From contig NZ_OY776488.1 of the NCBI RefSeq assembly GCF_963675635.1, positions 2,500,001 through 2,564,000 of the forward strand: a stretch of DNA of 64,000 nucleotides. Reading direction: 5' to 3'. Under the pieces are notes generated by a model. That model saw only the letters and a list, made by a program, of their open reading frames with translations. It made no database searches and was not told where the DNA came from. Source of the DNA: an uncultured Pseudodesulfovibrio sp. (GTDB taxonomy: Bacteria > Desulfobacterota > Desulfovibrionia > Desulfovibrionales > Desulfovibrionaceae). The position numbers and the translations under genes are program-made. This document shows positions 1-8,185 of this stretch, piece after piece (position 1 is the first letter of the stretch; each line of letters begins with the position of its first letter).

Positions 1-170
1 ATGGTACAGTTGCGACAGGTGGTCCCCAGTTCACAAAATTTGCAATGCGGTGTCTGCTGATCCAGACGATCATGGACAGTTTCAACGCCTTCTCTTTTGG
101 CCTTTTTCAGCATTGCCTTTGCGTCGTCCCAAATTGTCAGTTCATCAATGGATCTCGGTTCTTTTGCCAT
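1..170 (-). CDS. cooS: Carbon monoxide dehydrogenase catalytic subunit, N-terminus only
   Basis: Only the first 56 codons are inside the window; the gene continues beyond base 1. CooS is the Ni-Fe-S subunit that oxidises CO to CO2. The visible peptide starts MAKEPRSIDELTIWDDA and carries PHCKFCELGTTCRNCT, the cluster-binding N-terminus of the family, with Cys43, Cys46, Cys52 and Cys55. The Cys43-X2-Cys46 spacing is the form described for the Desulfovibrio vulgaris enzyme, whose D-cluster is [2Fe-2S], rather than the Cys-X7-Cys form of other CooS proteins. The start ATG (168-170) follows a GGGAAGGAGA ribosome site. It lies downstream of cooA on the same strand, with a CooA-type promoter between. 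Confidence 0.85.
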   Translation of the reverse strand, partial: MAKEPRSIDELTIWDDAKAMLKKAKREGVETVHDRLDQQTPHCKFCELGTTCRNCT

Positions 171-247
171 ACTTATCTCCTTCCCTGGTTTCCCGAACGC
201 CAGTCACGCCCGGAGGATTCAACAAAGAAAACCCTATTCTGCTTGGG

Positions 248-290
248 AGAATACACAGCTCCATTCATTGTGTATGTCAGATAGCTGACA
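248..290 (-). promoter_or_regulatory. CooA-dependent promoter of cooS
   Basis: TGTCAGATAGCTGACA at 275-290 is a perfect palindrome and fits the CooA operator form TGTCA-N6-(C/T)GACA known from Rhodospirillum rubrum. On the minus strand a -10-like TATTCT lies at 253-248. Its centre is 32 bp from the operator centre, the spacing of a class II CRP-type promoter in which the regulator replaces the -35 contact. No convincing -35 box is present. The site is about 105 bp upstream of the cooS start. The role is inferred from the motif and the adjacent cooA gene. Confidence 0.75.
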
Positions 291-366
291 AATGAGATGG
301 AAAATGAAAAAAAATAACCCGATTTTATCACCTCCAGACTGCTTTAAAACGGTTATCCATACACGG

Positions 367-1017
367 TTACTCGCCCATGGCGTGCTCCAACGCATCCACA
401 TCCGGAATGAAATATTCTCCACGCCCCCGCTTCTCCATGAGCCCGGCACGCTCCATGTCGTTCAACAGCGTGGAAACTGTCTGTCGCGAGGCTCCCATGA
501 GCTGGGCAAGCTGTTCTATAGTCAGATCAAGCTTGAGCAAAAGGCCGCCGTCTTCCGGGACCCCGGCATCTCTGGCTTCACGGAGAAGATAGTCCATGAG
601 ACGATTATAGATATCCTTGAAGGCCAGACCGCCTATGATTGAAAAGGAATTTTGCAGAATGTGCCCAAGCACCCGGACCATGGTCCGTGTAAAAAGCGGT
701 ACCTCGGTCATCCAACGCTTTACGGACTGGACATCGGTCACAAGCAGTGTGGTCTCTTCAAAGGCCTGGACGAAGCACCCTGCATGAGTGGAATACAGGT
801 CGCCAGGTCCAAGGATGGCCAAGGTGAACTCCTTGTCTTCATAGGCAAGATAGACACGCACTCGCCCCGTGGCGATGATGAACACCCTGTTCTCCACCTC
901 GTCAGGTTGAAAAATGACATTCCCCTTGAGAAAAGAATGTTCATTGAATACGGCACGCAGTTCCGCCAATTCAGGTCGTACCAGTTCATCAAGCAGATTC
1001 ACGCCGGAAAACTTCAT
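367..1017 (-). CDS. cooA: CO-sensing CRP/FNR-family regulator CooA
   Basis: 216 aa. The N-terminal half is a cyclic-nucleotide-like sensor domain (about 1-130) with GRVRVYLAYEDKEF and LYSTHAGC, which align by eye with R. rubrum CooA. His78 matches the haem ligand His77; the Cys75 position is Ser76. The C-terminal helix-turn-helix TIEQLAQLMGASRQTVSTLL and RGRGEYFIPD match CooA closely. CooA binds CO through haem and activates CO-oxidation genes, here most likely cooS, next on the strand. The start at 1017 was chosen because GAGGGGAGGAGT lies directly before ATG; the frame stays open further upstream without a ribosome site. Confidence 0.85.
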   Translation of the reverse strand: MKFSGVNLLDELVRPELAELRAVFNEHSFLKGNVIFQPDEVENRVFIIATGRVRVYLAYEDKEFTLAILGPGDLYSTHAGCFVQAFEETTLLVTDVQSVKRWMTEVPLFTRTMVRVLGHILQNSFSIIGGLAFKDIYNRLMDYLLREARDAGVPEDGGLLLKLDLTIEQLAQLMGASRQTVSTLLNDMERAGLMEKRGRGEYFIPDVDALEHAMGE

Positions 1018-1136
1018 ACTCCTCCCCTCTTTGCACAAACCATAACATGCAAAACCACCAGCTACCAATCGCTCTCAACCTGTTTCAAAACAGGCTTTTT
1101 GTTGCCATCCGCGCCAAAGTGTCCAATAGTGAAAAG

Positions 1137-1916
1137 GTGAAGAGAAACGCATTTATACTCACCGTCATATCCGTTTTCATGGTTCTGACCGTGCCGTCTT
1201 CGTCCCATGCCGCCGGGTATCCCGAATGGCAGGCTCCCAGAGCCTGCATCTTCGGCATGCCGTACATCGGCAATGCTGTGAGAAAAGGAAATTCAGGACT
1301 CATCACCGACATACTCGTTCGGGTCTATGAGCCTGAGGGCTATGAACTCATACACCGGGAACTGCCCTACAACCGTGCCGTCAAAGAACTTCTCGTCGGA
1401 ACCATTCACTGCACTCTGGACATAGAAGACACCCGTAAAGACGTTTTACAGAGCCGACAGGCCATCATTCTTTACGACCTTGCGGTGGCGTATTTTCACA
1501 AAAACACATTCAAGAACATTCAGTCCCTGACTGGAAAAAAAGTGGCCTATCTCCATGGATATAATCTGGAAAGTCTTTTTCCGGTCAAGTTCATACCGAG
1601 ACAGACATATGACCTAAGCTCCTCCATCCAGATGCTCGACAGGGGACACATAGATTTCGTGATCGACGACGAAACCCTGCTCAAGGAAGCCATGTTCGAA
1701 GCAAAGATTCCCTCCACGGAATTCGACATCACGTATCTCAGGAGCATGAAAGCCCACCCCATATTCACCCTCACGGATGAAGGGCGTAAACTTCGCGACA
1801 TCTATGATCGACGAATAATGGAAATGACTGCCACCGGAGAACTCCAGGAGCTCATGCGGAGACACGGTATCCCCGAAGAGAGCATACAGAAACTTCTCAA
1901 CGCCAACACCCGGTAA
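1137..1916 (+). CDS. Periplasmic substrate-binding protein (SBP_bac_3-like)
   Basis: About 259 aa from a GTG at 1137, chosen because it gives a compact signal peptide (VKRNAF, a hydrophobic stretch, then SSSHAA). The frame is open up to an ATG at 1047 that has no ribosome site. The mature part (IFGMPYIGNAVRKG, LPYNRAVKEL, TLTDEGRKLRDIYDRRI) has the layout of amino-acid-type extracellular solute-binding proteins. Such proteins without a permease gene nearby are common in Desulfovibrio, and the ligand cannot be predicted. The gene is divergent from cooA. A methyltransferase gene starts 5 bp after its stop, suggesting co-transcription. Confidence 0.7.
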   Translation: MKRNAFILTVISVFMVLTVPSSSHAAGYPEWQAPRACIFGMPYIGNAVRKGNSGLITDILVRVYEPEGYELIHRELPYNRAVKELLVGTIHCTLDIEDTRKDVLQSRQAIILYDLAVAYFHKNTFKNIQSLTGKKVAYLHGYNLESLFPVKFIPRQTYDLSSSIQMLDRGHIDFVIDDETLLKEAMFEAKIPSTEFDITYLRSMKAHPIFTLTDEGRKLRDIYDRRIMEMTATGELQELMRRHGIPEESIQKLLNANTR

Positions 1917-1921
1917 CGACT

Positions 1922-2533
1922 ATGAATGAGTATAGGTACGCCGCCAGATTATACGACCCCATAGTTGGTCCTGCCCTGCACCCGATCCACGCCGCAACAG
2001 TCCGTGCCCTGCTGACTGCAGGAGTTGATTCGATGGTGGACGTGTGCTGCGGCACCGGAATGCTCGCAGGGATGACAGCATCTTCGGGCATCAAATCAAC
2101 AGGCGTGGATATTTCCCGCCCCATGATCGACGTAGCTCGCAAAAAACGACCAAACGCCGCGTTCATCCATGGCGATGCCACGACCCTTTCTTTTCCGGAC
2201 AACACTTTCGGGGCCGCAACCATCAGCTTTGCCCTGCATGAAAAACCACAGGCTCTCGGCCTTGCCATCCTTGCCGAAACGTGCCGTGTAGTTCGTTCTG
2301 ACGGCTTCATCCTCATTACCGATTACCGAAACCCCTTTCCCGACATTGCGCGGGGAACAGGTTGCGTCATCCGTTTGGTGGAGCGAATCGCGGGCAAGGA
2401 ACACTATCGTTTTTTCCGCGAATACATGTCGAATGGGTGCATGGATGGATTCTTTAGAATAGCCGGAATCAATGGACGGTTGATAGGGAAGCACCTCAAC
2501 GGCTGGGCAGGTATCCACCTCATTGAGTGTTGA
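1922..2533 (+). CDS. Class I SAM-dependent methyltransferase
   Basis: 203 aa. The SAM-binding motif I is VDVCCGTG at residues 39-46, followed by TGVDISRPMIDVARKK (motif II region), IHGDATTLSFPDNTF and a motif IV-like region, the order seen in UbiE/Methyltransf_11 enzymes. The acceptor substrate cannot be told from sequence. It begins 5 bp after the substrate-binding protein gene and is probably translated from the same mRNA. The C-terminus (HLNGWAGIHLIEC) is not a motif I recognise. Confidence 0.8.
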   Translation: MNEYRYAARLYDPIVGPALHPIHAATVRALLTAGVDSMVDVCCGTGMLAGMTASSGIKSTGVDISRPMIDVARKKRPNAAFIHGDATTLSFPDNTFGAATISFALHEKPQALGLAILAETCRVVRSDGFILITDYRNPFPDIARGTGCVIRLVERIAGKEHYRFFREYMSNGCMDGFFRIAGINGRLIGKHLNGWAGIHLIEC

Positions 2534-2618
2534 TAAAACACAAACTTTCCCTCAAACTCCCGCCGTCGACCAAGTCGATCATAAACACACGTACGGGATA
2601 TCCCTCCTAGGAGATACT

Positions 2619-3350
2619 ATGATTGAAGGATTATTCACACTGGAAAACCTCATAGCCCTTATCACTCTGGCCGGTCTTGAGATCGTGCTTGGTATCGACA
2701 ACATAGTATTTGTGGTGGTCGTCACCAACAAATTGCCTGAGGCGTCCAGAGCCATGGCCCGCCGAATCGGCATAGGGTTGGCAATGTTCACCCGCATCGC
2801 ACTGCTGCTTGCCATTTCCGCCATCATGGGTCTGACAGCTCCGCTCTTCACCATATTCGAACACGTCGTATCCGGACGAGACGTCGTGCTGCTGACAGGC
2901 GGTCTTTTCCTGCTCGCCAAAGCAACCCATGAAATTCACGACAAGCTGGAAGGTCCGGGAATGGAAGAAGGCCATGTTCGGGCCCAGTATTCATACACCA
3001 GTGCGATCATACAGATTCTGCTGCTTGATCTCGTATTTTCACTCGATTCCGTTATTACCGCCGTAGGCATGGCCCAGCATCTCGGCGTTATGGTTGCGGC
3101 CATCGTCATTGCGGTGTTGGTCATGTTGTTGTTTGCCGGTCCGGTCAGCGAATTCGTGTCAAACCACCCCACAGTGCAGATGCTCGCTTTTTCCTTCCTG
3201 CTATTGGTTGGCATATTCCTCATGGCTGAGGGCATGCACAAGCATATTGATCGAGGGTACATTTACTTTGCCATGGCGTTTTCACTGTTCGTGGAGTTCT
3301 TGAACCTGAAGATGCAGAAGAGAAGGAAGGCCGCTCTTTCAGGCGGCTGA
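2619..3350 (+). CDS. TerC/Alx-family integral membrane protein
   Basis: 243 aa, about seven membrane segments. The family signatures are present: GLEIVLGIDNIVFV in the first segment and LDLVFSLDSVITA in a later one, with acidic residues inside the membrane thought to bind metal. TerC/Alx proteins are linked to manganese export, metal loading of exported proteins, and tellurite or pH response. ATG 2619 was chosen because TAGGAGATACT precedes it; the frame extends upstream to 2523, overlapping the methyltransferase, with no better start. Confidence 0.85.
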   Translation: MIEGLFTLENLIALITLAGLEIVLGIDNIVFVVVVTNKLPEASRAMARRIGIGLAMFTRIALLLAISAIMGLTAPLFTIFEHVVSGRDVVLLTGGLFLLAKATHEIHDKLEGPGMEEGHVRAQYSYTSAIIQILLLDLVFSLDSVITAVGMAQHLGVMVAAIVIAVLVMLLFAGPVSEFVSNHPTVQMLAFSFLLLVGIFLMAEGMHKHIDRGYIYFAMAFSLFVEFLNLKMQKRRKAALSGG

Positions 3351-3358
3351 TGGAAAAT

Positions 3359-3821
3359 GGAAGATGACGCCTTCGGCGGGAGCCGTCGTTGGGTGCTGAA
3401 GCACCCAGCGTTCTCCATGCCCTCCCGGCGGGGGCCGGTCTTCGTCTGGTAAGGGGAAGAGCTCGTCTTCGAAGGAAGAGCGATGTTTGGGGGTTAAAGC
3501 TCCCCCAAGGCCCTTTATGGTTATCGAAGAGCCAAGAATCAAAACCTCTCACCTACACCGAGCAGTATCTTACAGCGACCACCAATTGATATCGGACCTT
3601 AGAGCCTGTCCCGCGCGGCGCAGCGTGGCCCGACCGCAGTCTGTTTCAACAGACAAATCTGTCGGGCAGTGAAGCCGCGTACAGGCTCTTAGGTCCGGTA
3701 TCAGGATCACAGCCCAAAAGGCGTTTTTTGCCTCCTTTTTGCCGCCTCGCAAAAAGCAGGTCGCCGTCAAGGTGAAACCTTTGGAACAATATCGTTTACA
3801 CCCCCACTGCAAACGCGCGCA
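3359..3821 (+). repeat. Dispersed structured repeat, copy 1
   Basis: This fills most of the 570-bp gap after terC. It matches 36141-36731 in the same orientation with most bases identical. It contains several hairpins: the GGGTGCT-ga-AGCACCC stem near 3391, a G-run/C-run stem near 3488-3510, and a 17-bp outer stem (CGGACCTTAGAGCCTGT at 3593-3609 with its complement at 3681-3697, one mismatch) enclosing smaller stems such as GTCTGTT-tc-AACAGAC. Changes between the copies largely keep the pairing. Both copies lie just downstream of plus-strand membrane-protein genes. No coding function is supported; an RNA or REP-like element is likely. Confidence 0.8.
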
Positions 3822-3853
3822 GTGAATCCATCCCCCCATTACAAACGCACACC

Positions 3854-3892
3854 CAAAAAAAGGCCGGGAGAAGCAATGCTTCTCCCGGCCCT
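3854..3892 (-). terminator. Rho-independent terminator of hisI-hisG
   Basis: GGCCGGGAGAAGC and GCTTCTCCCGGCC form a 13-bp stem with a 3-nt loop. On the minus strand it is followed by seven T. It lies 30 bp after the hisG stop. Confidence 0.92.
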
Positions 3893-3923
3893 TCATTGAT
3901 ATTATCAGAAACAGCGTCAGCCG

Positions 3924-4802
3924 TTAGATTACCTTGTTCAGCGGATATTCAATAATACCCTCCGCCCCGAACTCGACCAGGCGGGGTATCAGATCCCGAA
4001 CGACCTGCTCTTCGACCATGATCTCAACAGACAACCAGTTGGGGTCTTGCAATTCGGCCACGGTGGGCGAATTGAGGGAAGGCAACGAGCCATTCAGATC
4101 GGCCAGCTTTTCCTTGGGCAGGTTCATCTTAAGGCCGACCATCTTCTCGGCCTTGAGTGCACCCTGCAACAGGAGGTTTATTTCCTGAATAAGCTTGCGT
4201 TTCTTGGGATCTTCCCAGGCGTCCTTATTGGCTATGAGCTGTGTGTTGGTCTGCATCAATTCAGCAATGATGCGCAAACCGTTGGCCTTGATGGTGGTGC
4301 CGGTTTCAGTGATCTCGACGATACCATCGCACAGGTCTTCAACAACTTTGGCCTCGGTGGTTCCCCAGGAAAAAGAAACGTCAACATTGATACCCTGAGA
4401 AGCAAAGTATTCCTTGGTGAAGCCGACAAGCTCCGTGGAGATTTTCTTGCCGTCCAGGTCTTCGGGACGCTTGTATGGGGAATCGCCCTTAACGCACAGC
4501 ACCCAGCGGGCCTTGCGGTTGGACACCTTGGAGTAGATCAAATCGTCAACGATAACTACATCGGACTTATTTTCCTTGATCCAGTCCATGCCGGTTAGAC
4601 CGACATCAAAAGTGCCGTTCTCGACGTACATTGACATTTCCTGTGCGCGGGCGAGCGAGCATTTGATGCGGTCATCGTCGATGTCCGGGAAGTAGTTGCG
4701 GTCGTGCAGCTTAATCTTCCAACCTGCTTTCTTGAACAGCTTCAGGGTTGCGTCTTGCAGGGAGCCTTTGGGAACACCGAGTCGAAGGAATTGATCAGAC
4801 AT
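3924..4802 (-). CDS. hisG: ATP phosphoribosyltransferase, long form
   Basis: 292 aa, the length of the long (HisZ-independent) HisG. It catalyses the first step of histidine synthesis, joining ATP and PRPP. The N-terminus LRLGVPKGSLQDATLKLFKKAG is typical, the PRPP-binding region lies around ELVGFTKEYF to EDLCDGIVEITETGTT, and residues from about 215 onward form the C-terminal ACT-like domain that gives histidine feedback inhibition. It overlaps the hisI stop by one base (TAATG), so the two are translationally coupled. A strong terminator follows. Confidence 0.95.
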   Translation of the reverse strand: MSDQFLRLGVPKGSLQDATLKLFKKAGWKIKLHDRNYFPDIDDDRIKCSLARAQEMSMYVENGTFDVGLTGMDWIKENKSDVVIVDDLIYSKVSNRKARWVLCVKGDSPYKRPEDLDGKKISTELVGFTKEYFASQGINVDVSFSWGTTEAKVVEDLCDGIVEITETGTTIKANGLRIIAELMQTNTQLIANKDAWEDPKKRKLIQEINLLLQGALKAEKMVGLKMNLPKEKLADLNGSLPSLNSPTVAELQDPNWLSVEIMVEEQVVRDLIPRLVEFGAEGIIEYPLNKVI

Positions 4803-5176
4803 TATTTATATACCTCTTTGGGGTCGAAAACGACGGGAGAGCATTCTTTGACTTCACCGTCTTTGAGTTCACGGAAAAAGCAGGAGCGGTAGCCCTTGTG
4901 ACAGGCCGCGCCGCCGATCTGGTCGATGAGAAGCACCAAGGTGTCGTCGTCGCAGTCAATGCGGATAGACTTCACCTTCTGTGTATGGCCCGAGGTACCG
5001 CCCTTATGCCATAACGTATTGCGGCTGCGGCTCCAGTAATGAGCCTCGCCGGTTTCCAGGGTTTTATCCCATGCTTCTTCATTCATATAAGCCATCATCA
5101 GGACTTCGCCACTCTCGGCGTCCTGCGCAATGGCCGGGATCATTCCGTCCATTTTTTCGAAATCTGGTCTGATCAT
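4802..5176 (-). CDS. hisI: Phosphoribosyl-AMP cyclohydrolase
   Basis: 124 aa, the single-domain form without the HisE pyrophosphohydrolase. It opens the purine ring of phosphoribosyl-AMP in histidine synthesis. [19 protein letters not shown] and [14 protein letters not shown] are family motifs. Cys75, Cys92 and Cys99 correspond to the zinc ligands and the DCDDD segment to the Mg site. A GAGG ribosome site lies 9 nt before ATG 5176. It forms a two-gene operon with hisG. Confidence 0.95.
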   Translation of the reverse strand: MIRPDFEKMDGMIPAIAQDAESGEVLMMAYMNEEAWDKTLETGEAHYWSRSRNTLWHKGGTSGHTQKVKSIRIDCDDDTLVLLIDQIGGAACHKGYRSCFFRELKDGEVKECSPVVFDPKEVYK

Positions 5177-5448
5177 TTGCGGTACCTCATATCAGAACTT
5201 ACGTGTCCGACCCGGGATTGGGCCGGGTTGGTTACATACCGAATGCATAAACAAAGCGCAACTCTCCGAAGTGCCGATTTACGGAATTGACATATATACA
5301 GCGCACCCCGCCAGCCGGAAAAACCCTTTTTGCCAAATGAGTAACATGCCCAACAAATCATTTTCATGCCCACAGAGGTGCATTTACCACCCGTCAGATA
5401 TCTGATATTTCTCACCTCAACAAAAACTCTTTCAAGGAGAATACGGAC

Positions 5449-6612
5449 ATGCCCGTTCGTTCAAAAGATAATTTTCTGGTCTTTGGCGCACCTCGTATCG
5501 AACAGCCTGAAATTGATGAGGTCGTCGCTTCCATGAAATCCGGCTGGCTCGGCACCGGCCCCAAGGTCGCTCAGTTCGAGAAGGATTTTTCCGCATATCT
5601 CGGCAGTGGACATGCCGCAGCCTGCAATTCCTGTACGGCTGCCCTCCACCTGAGCCTGGTGGCACTCGATCTCAAACCCGGCGACGAAGTCATCACCACC
5701 CCGATGACATTCTGCGCCTCGATCAACGCCATCATTCACGCCGGATGCACACCTGTACTGGCAGATGTGAACCCCAAAACCATGAACATCGACCCGGACT
5801 GCATCCGCGAAAAAATCACGAGCCGCACCCGTGCCATTCTGCCGGTCCACTTTGCCGGACGGTCCTGTGACATGGACCCCATCATGGATATTGCCAGGGA
5901 ATTCGACCTTAAAGTCGTTGAAGATTGCGCTCACGCCATTGAGACGACCTACAAAGGGCAACATGCCGGAACCTTCGGCGACTTCGGATGCTTCTCGTTC
6001 TATGTGACCAAGAATGTTTGCACAGGAGAAGGCGGCATGGTTATGGCGCGCACCGAGGAAGACATCCAGAATGTCAAGGTGCTCGGCCTGCACGGCATGT
6101 CTGCCGATGCCTGGAAACGGTTTTCAGACGACGGGTACAAGCACTACGAAGTGGTTCATGCCGGGTTCAAATACAACATGATGGACATCCAGGCCGCCAT
6201 CGGTATCCATCAGCTCAAACGGGTCGAAGAAAATTTCATCCGGCGCTGTGAAATCTGGGACATGTATCAGGAGGCGTTCAGCAAGCTGACCATCGGCAAG
6301 CCCGCGCCGGAGGAACCGAACACCCGCCATGCACGGCACTTGTATACACTTATGATAGACCCTGTACCCTGCGGCATTGACCGGGATCAGTTCCTTACCC
6401 GCATGACCAAACAGAACATCGGTACAGGCGTCCATTATCTGGCTGTCCCTGAACACCCATACTACCGGGACCGTTTTGGCTGGAAGCTCGAAGACACCCC
6501 GCACGCCGTGGCCCTTGGCCGTCAAACCGTCAGCCTGCCGCTGTCAGCCAAATTGACCGATGACGATGTAGCTGATGTCATTGAGGCTGTAAAAATCTGC
6601 CTGGAGAACTAG
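5449..6612 (+). CDS. DegT/DnrJ/EryC1/StrS-family sugar aminotransferase
   Basis: 387 aa PLP-dependent enzyme of the fold that transaminates nucleotide-linked keto sugars for surface glycans (ArnB/PseC-like). GSGHAAACNSCTAALHLSL binds the cofactor phosphate, VVEDCAHA carries the Asp that contacts the PLP ring, and Lys188 in FYVTKNVCTGEGG is the predicted Schiff-base lysine. C-terminal motifs (TGVHYLAVPEHPYY, VSLPLSAKLTDDD) fit the family. AAGGAGAATACGGAC precedes ATG. No other sugar-nucleotide gene is adjacent, so the substrate is unknown. Confidence 0.88.
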   Translation: MPVRSKDNFLVFGAPRIEQPEIDEVVASMKSGWLGTGPKVAQFEKDFSAYLGSGHAAACNSCTAALHLSLVALDLKPGDEVITTPMTFCASINAIIHAGCTPVLADVNPKTMNIDPDCIREKITSRTRAILPVHFAGRSCDMDPIMDIAREFDLKVVEDCAHAIETTYKGQHAGTFGDFGCFSFYVTKNVCTGEGGMVMARTEEDIQNVKVLGLHGMSADAWKRFSDDGYKHYEVVHAGFKYNMMDIQAAIGIHQLKRVEENFIRRCEIWDMYQEAFSKLTIGKPAPEEPNTRHARHLYTLMIDPVPCGIDRDQFLTRMTKQNIGTGVHYLAVPEHPYYRDRFGWKLEDTPHAVALGRQTVSLPLSAKLTDDDVADVIEAVKICLEN

Positions 6613-6615
6613 CCT

Positions 6616-7623
6616 ATGCAACGCCCTGCCACAGCTCTGAGCGTCTTTCTTACGCTCCTTCTGCTTGCGTCACACGCTTTGGCAGGGCCGCACCTGCCCC
6701 CATTTTCTGCCGATAACACACCGGCAGCACCCGACTATGCCAAACGCACCAGTTGGCTGGCTCAACCGGACACCCCGGACACCCCGGACACACATCCTGT
6801 GGATATCTTCTGGGTATATCCTACGGTGCTGCATGATGACGTTCACTGGCTTATGCCGCCGAGCAATACACGACTGCAAAAAGCCGCAGCCAATACCCTG
6901 ACTACACAGGCCAGCGTATTCACCGGACAGGCCAATCTGTACGCCCCATTTTACCGACAGATGAACATGGCAGGACTCTCGCTTCCACAAAAGGATGTCG
7001 ACAGCCTGATCAGCTATGGAATGGACGACGTGTTCCGGGCGTTCACATATTATCTGAACAACCTGAATCAGGGCCGCCCGTTCATTCTCGCAGGGCACAG
7101 TCAGGGGTCAGACATTCTGCTTGAAATTCTTGTCAGACATTGGGGACAGCTTGGGGTGGAAGACAGGCTGATTGCCGGGTACATCATCGGATGGTCCATC
7201 ACAACCGACGATCTTGCGAAGAATCCAACGCTAACACTATGCGAGAACGCAACGCAGACCGGATGTTTCATTACTTACAATTCAGTCGCCCCTGACAGAC
7301 AGGACGTTGCCCCTACCATACGACCAGGTTCCGTTGTGACCAATCCGCTCAGTTGGAAAACAGACGGAACTCTCGCACCAGCCGAACTCAACATCGGCTC
7401 TGTCTTTTTCAACGATGACGGAACCACAACAACTGTCCACCATTTTACGTCCGCACAAGCAAAAGACTCCGGTCTTGTTGTCCGCCCGATGGACCTGAAA
7501 CTGGTGACACCTGACATGGCAAAATTCCCCGAAGGGGTTTATCACTTTTACGACTACTCACTGTTCTACGAGAACCTGAAACAGAATGTTTTTGATCGCA
7601 TCAACGCTTTCACAACCAATTAA
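6616..7623 (+). CDS. DUF3089-family secreted alpha/beta hydrolase
   Basis: 335 aa with an N-terminal signal peptide (about 23 residues, ending HALAG). GHSQG at 160-164 is a serine-hydrolase nucleophile elbow (Ser162), and VFTGQANLYAPFYRQ with the DIFWVYPT region fits DUF3089 lipase-like proteins. The substrate is unknown. It starts 4 bp after the aminotransferase stop. Residues 51-60 (PDTPDTPDTH) come from a short run of the 9-bp unit ACCCCGGAC near 6771-6790. A terminator follows. Confidence 0.78.
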   Translation: MQRPATALSVFLTLLLLASHALAGPHLPPFSADNTPAAPDYAKRTSWLAQPDTPDTPDTHPVDIFWVYPTVLHDDVHWLMPPSNTRLQKAAANTLTTQASVFTGQANLYAPFYRQMNMAGLSLPQKDVDSLISYGMDDVFRAFTYYLNNLNQGRPFILAGHSQGSDILLEILVRHWGQLGVEDRLIAGYIIGWSITTDDLAKNPTLTLCENATQTGCFITYNSVAPDRQDVAPTIRPGSVVTNPLSWKTDGTLAPAELNIGSVFFNDDGTTTTVHHFTSAQAKDSGLVVRPMDLKLVTPDMAKFPEGVYHFYDYSLFYENLKQNVFDRINAFTTN

Positions 7624-7628
7624 ACATG

Positions 7629-7657
7629 AAAAAGCCCGGACAACCCGGGCTTTTTCA
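7629..7657. terminator. Bidirectional rho-independent terminator
   Basis: AAAAAGCCCGG-acaa-CCCGGGCTTTTT: a GC-rich stem with A-run and T-run on opposite sides, between two converging genes. Confidence 0.88.
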
Positions 7658-7686
7658 TACAATGGATATGACATCGAAACACTCGG

Positions 7687-7902
7687 CTAACAGTCGTGAA
7701 AATCCTTATTGATATAGAAACACAAGTCGAACAGATTTTGAACCATTTCATCCACAATTTCTTCAGAGTCGGCAGACGGCGTCTCAACGCTCATGGTCTT
7801 GTTCACGATCTTGGAGAAGAGCATGCCTATCAATTGGTCATCGTACATCGTCCAATATTTACTGCCTGAAGGAAATTTTTTGTCGAATCCGTGATAATAC
7901 AT
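7687..7902 (-). CDS. Small hypothetical protein
   Basis: 71 aa, acidic in the middle (TPSADSEEIVDEMVQNLFDLCFYINK), no signal peptide or membrane segment. I do not recognise it. It is kept because a GGAGTAGAAGAG sequence lies before the ATG, a shared terminator lies after its stop, and no other gene occupies this 560-bp gap. Composition is unremarkable. It may be lineage-specific or spurious. Confidence 0.45.
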   Translation of the reverse strand: MYYHGFDKKFPSGSKYWTMYDDQLIGMLFSKIVNKTMSVETPSADSEEIVDEMVQNLFDLCFYINKDFHDC

Positions 7903-8185
7903 AGCTCTTCTACTCCAATTGTCCTCGTAATTTCACATGCATTACTTACCCTATCGGCATGAATTCCCAACCACTTTATGGGTAAAAAGAATAAAACTTC
8001 GTCTGCCAATTCGACAGGTTGTCCCCATCACAGGAAAAGTCCCGGAGCTTCGGCAAGAGTCATTTCTGTCAGCATATTCCGGACGCAAAAATGATTGCAA
8101 TTTGCCAAATTGTCGCTCAGATGTAACACTCAAACGTACCGGCTTAGGGTATAGCACACCCGAACTACACCGAAAGGAGCCAACA

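Noticed and set aside
46..642. Several plus-strand frames over the cooS-cooA region
   Set aside because: Minus-strand reading gives cooS and cooA with strong family motifs and ribosome sites.
3570..3896. Minus-strand frame matching another at 36482-36739 (shared RACTRLHCPTDLSVET)
   Set aside because: Both lie within the structured dispersed repeat; similarity follows from the DNA repeat, ends differ, and no ribosome site is present.
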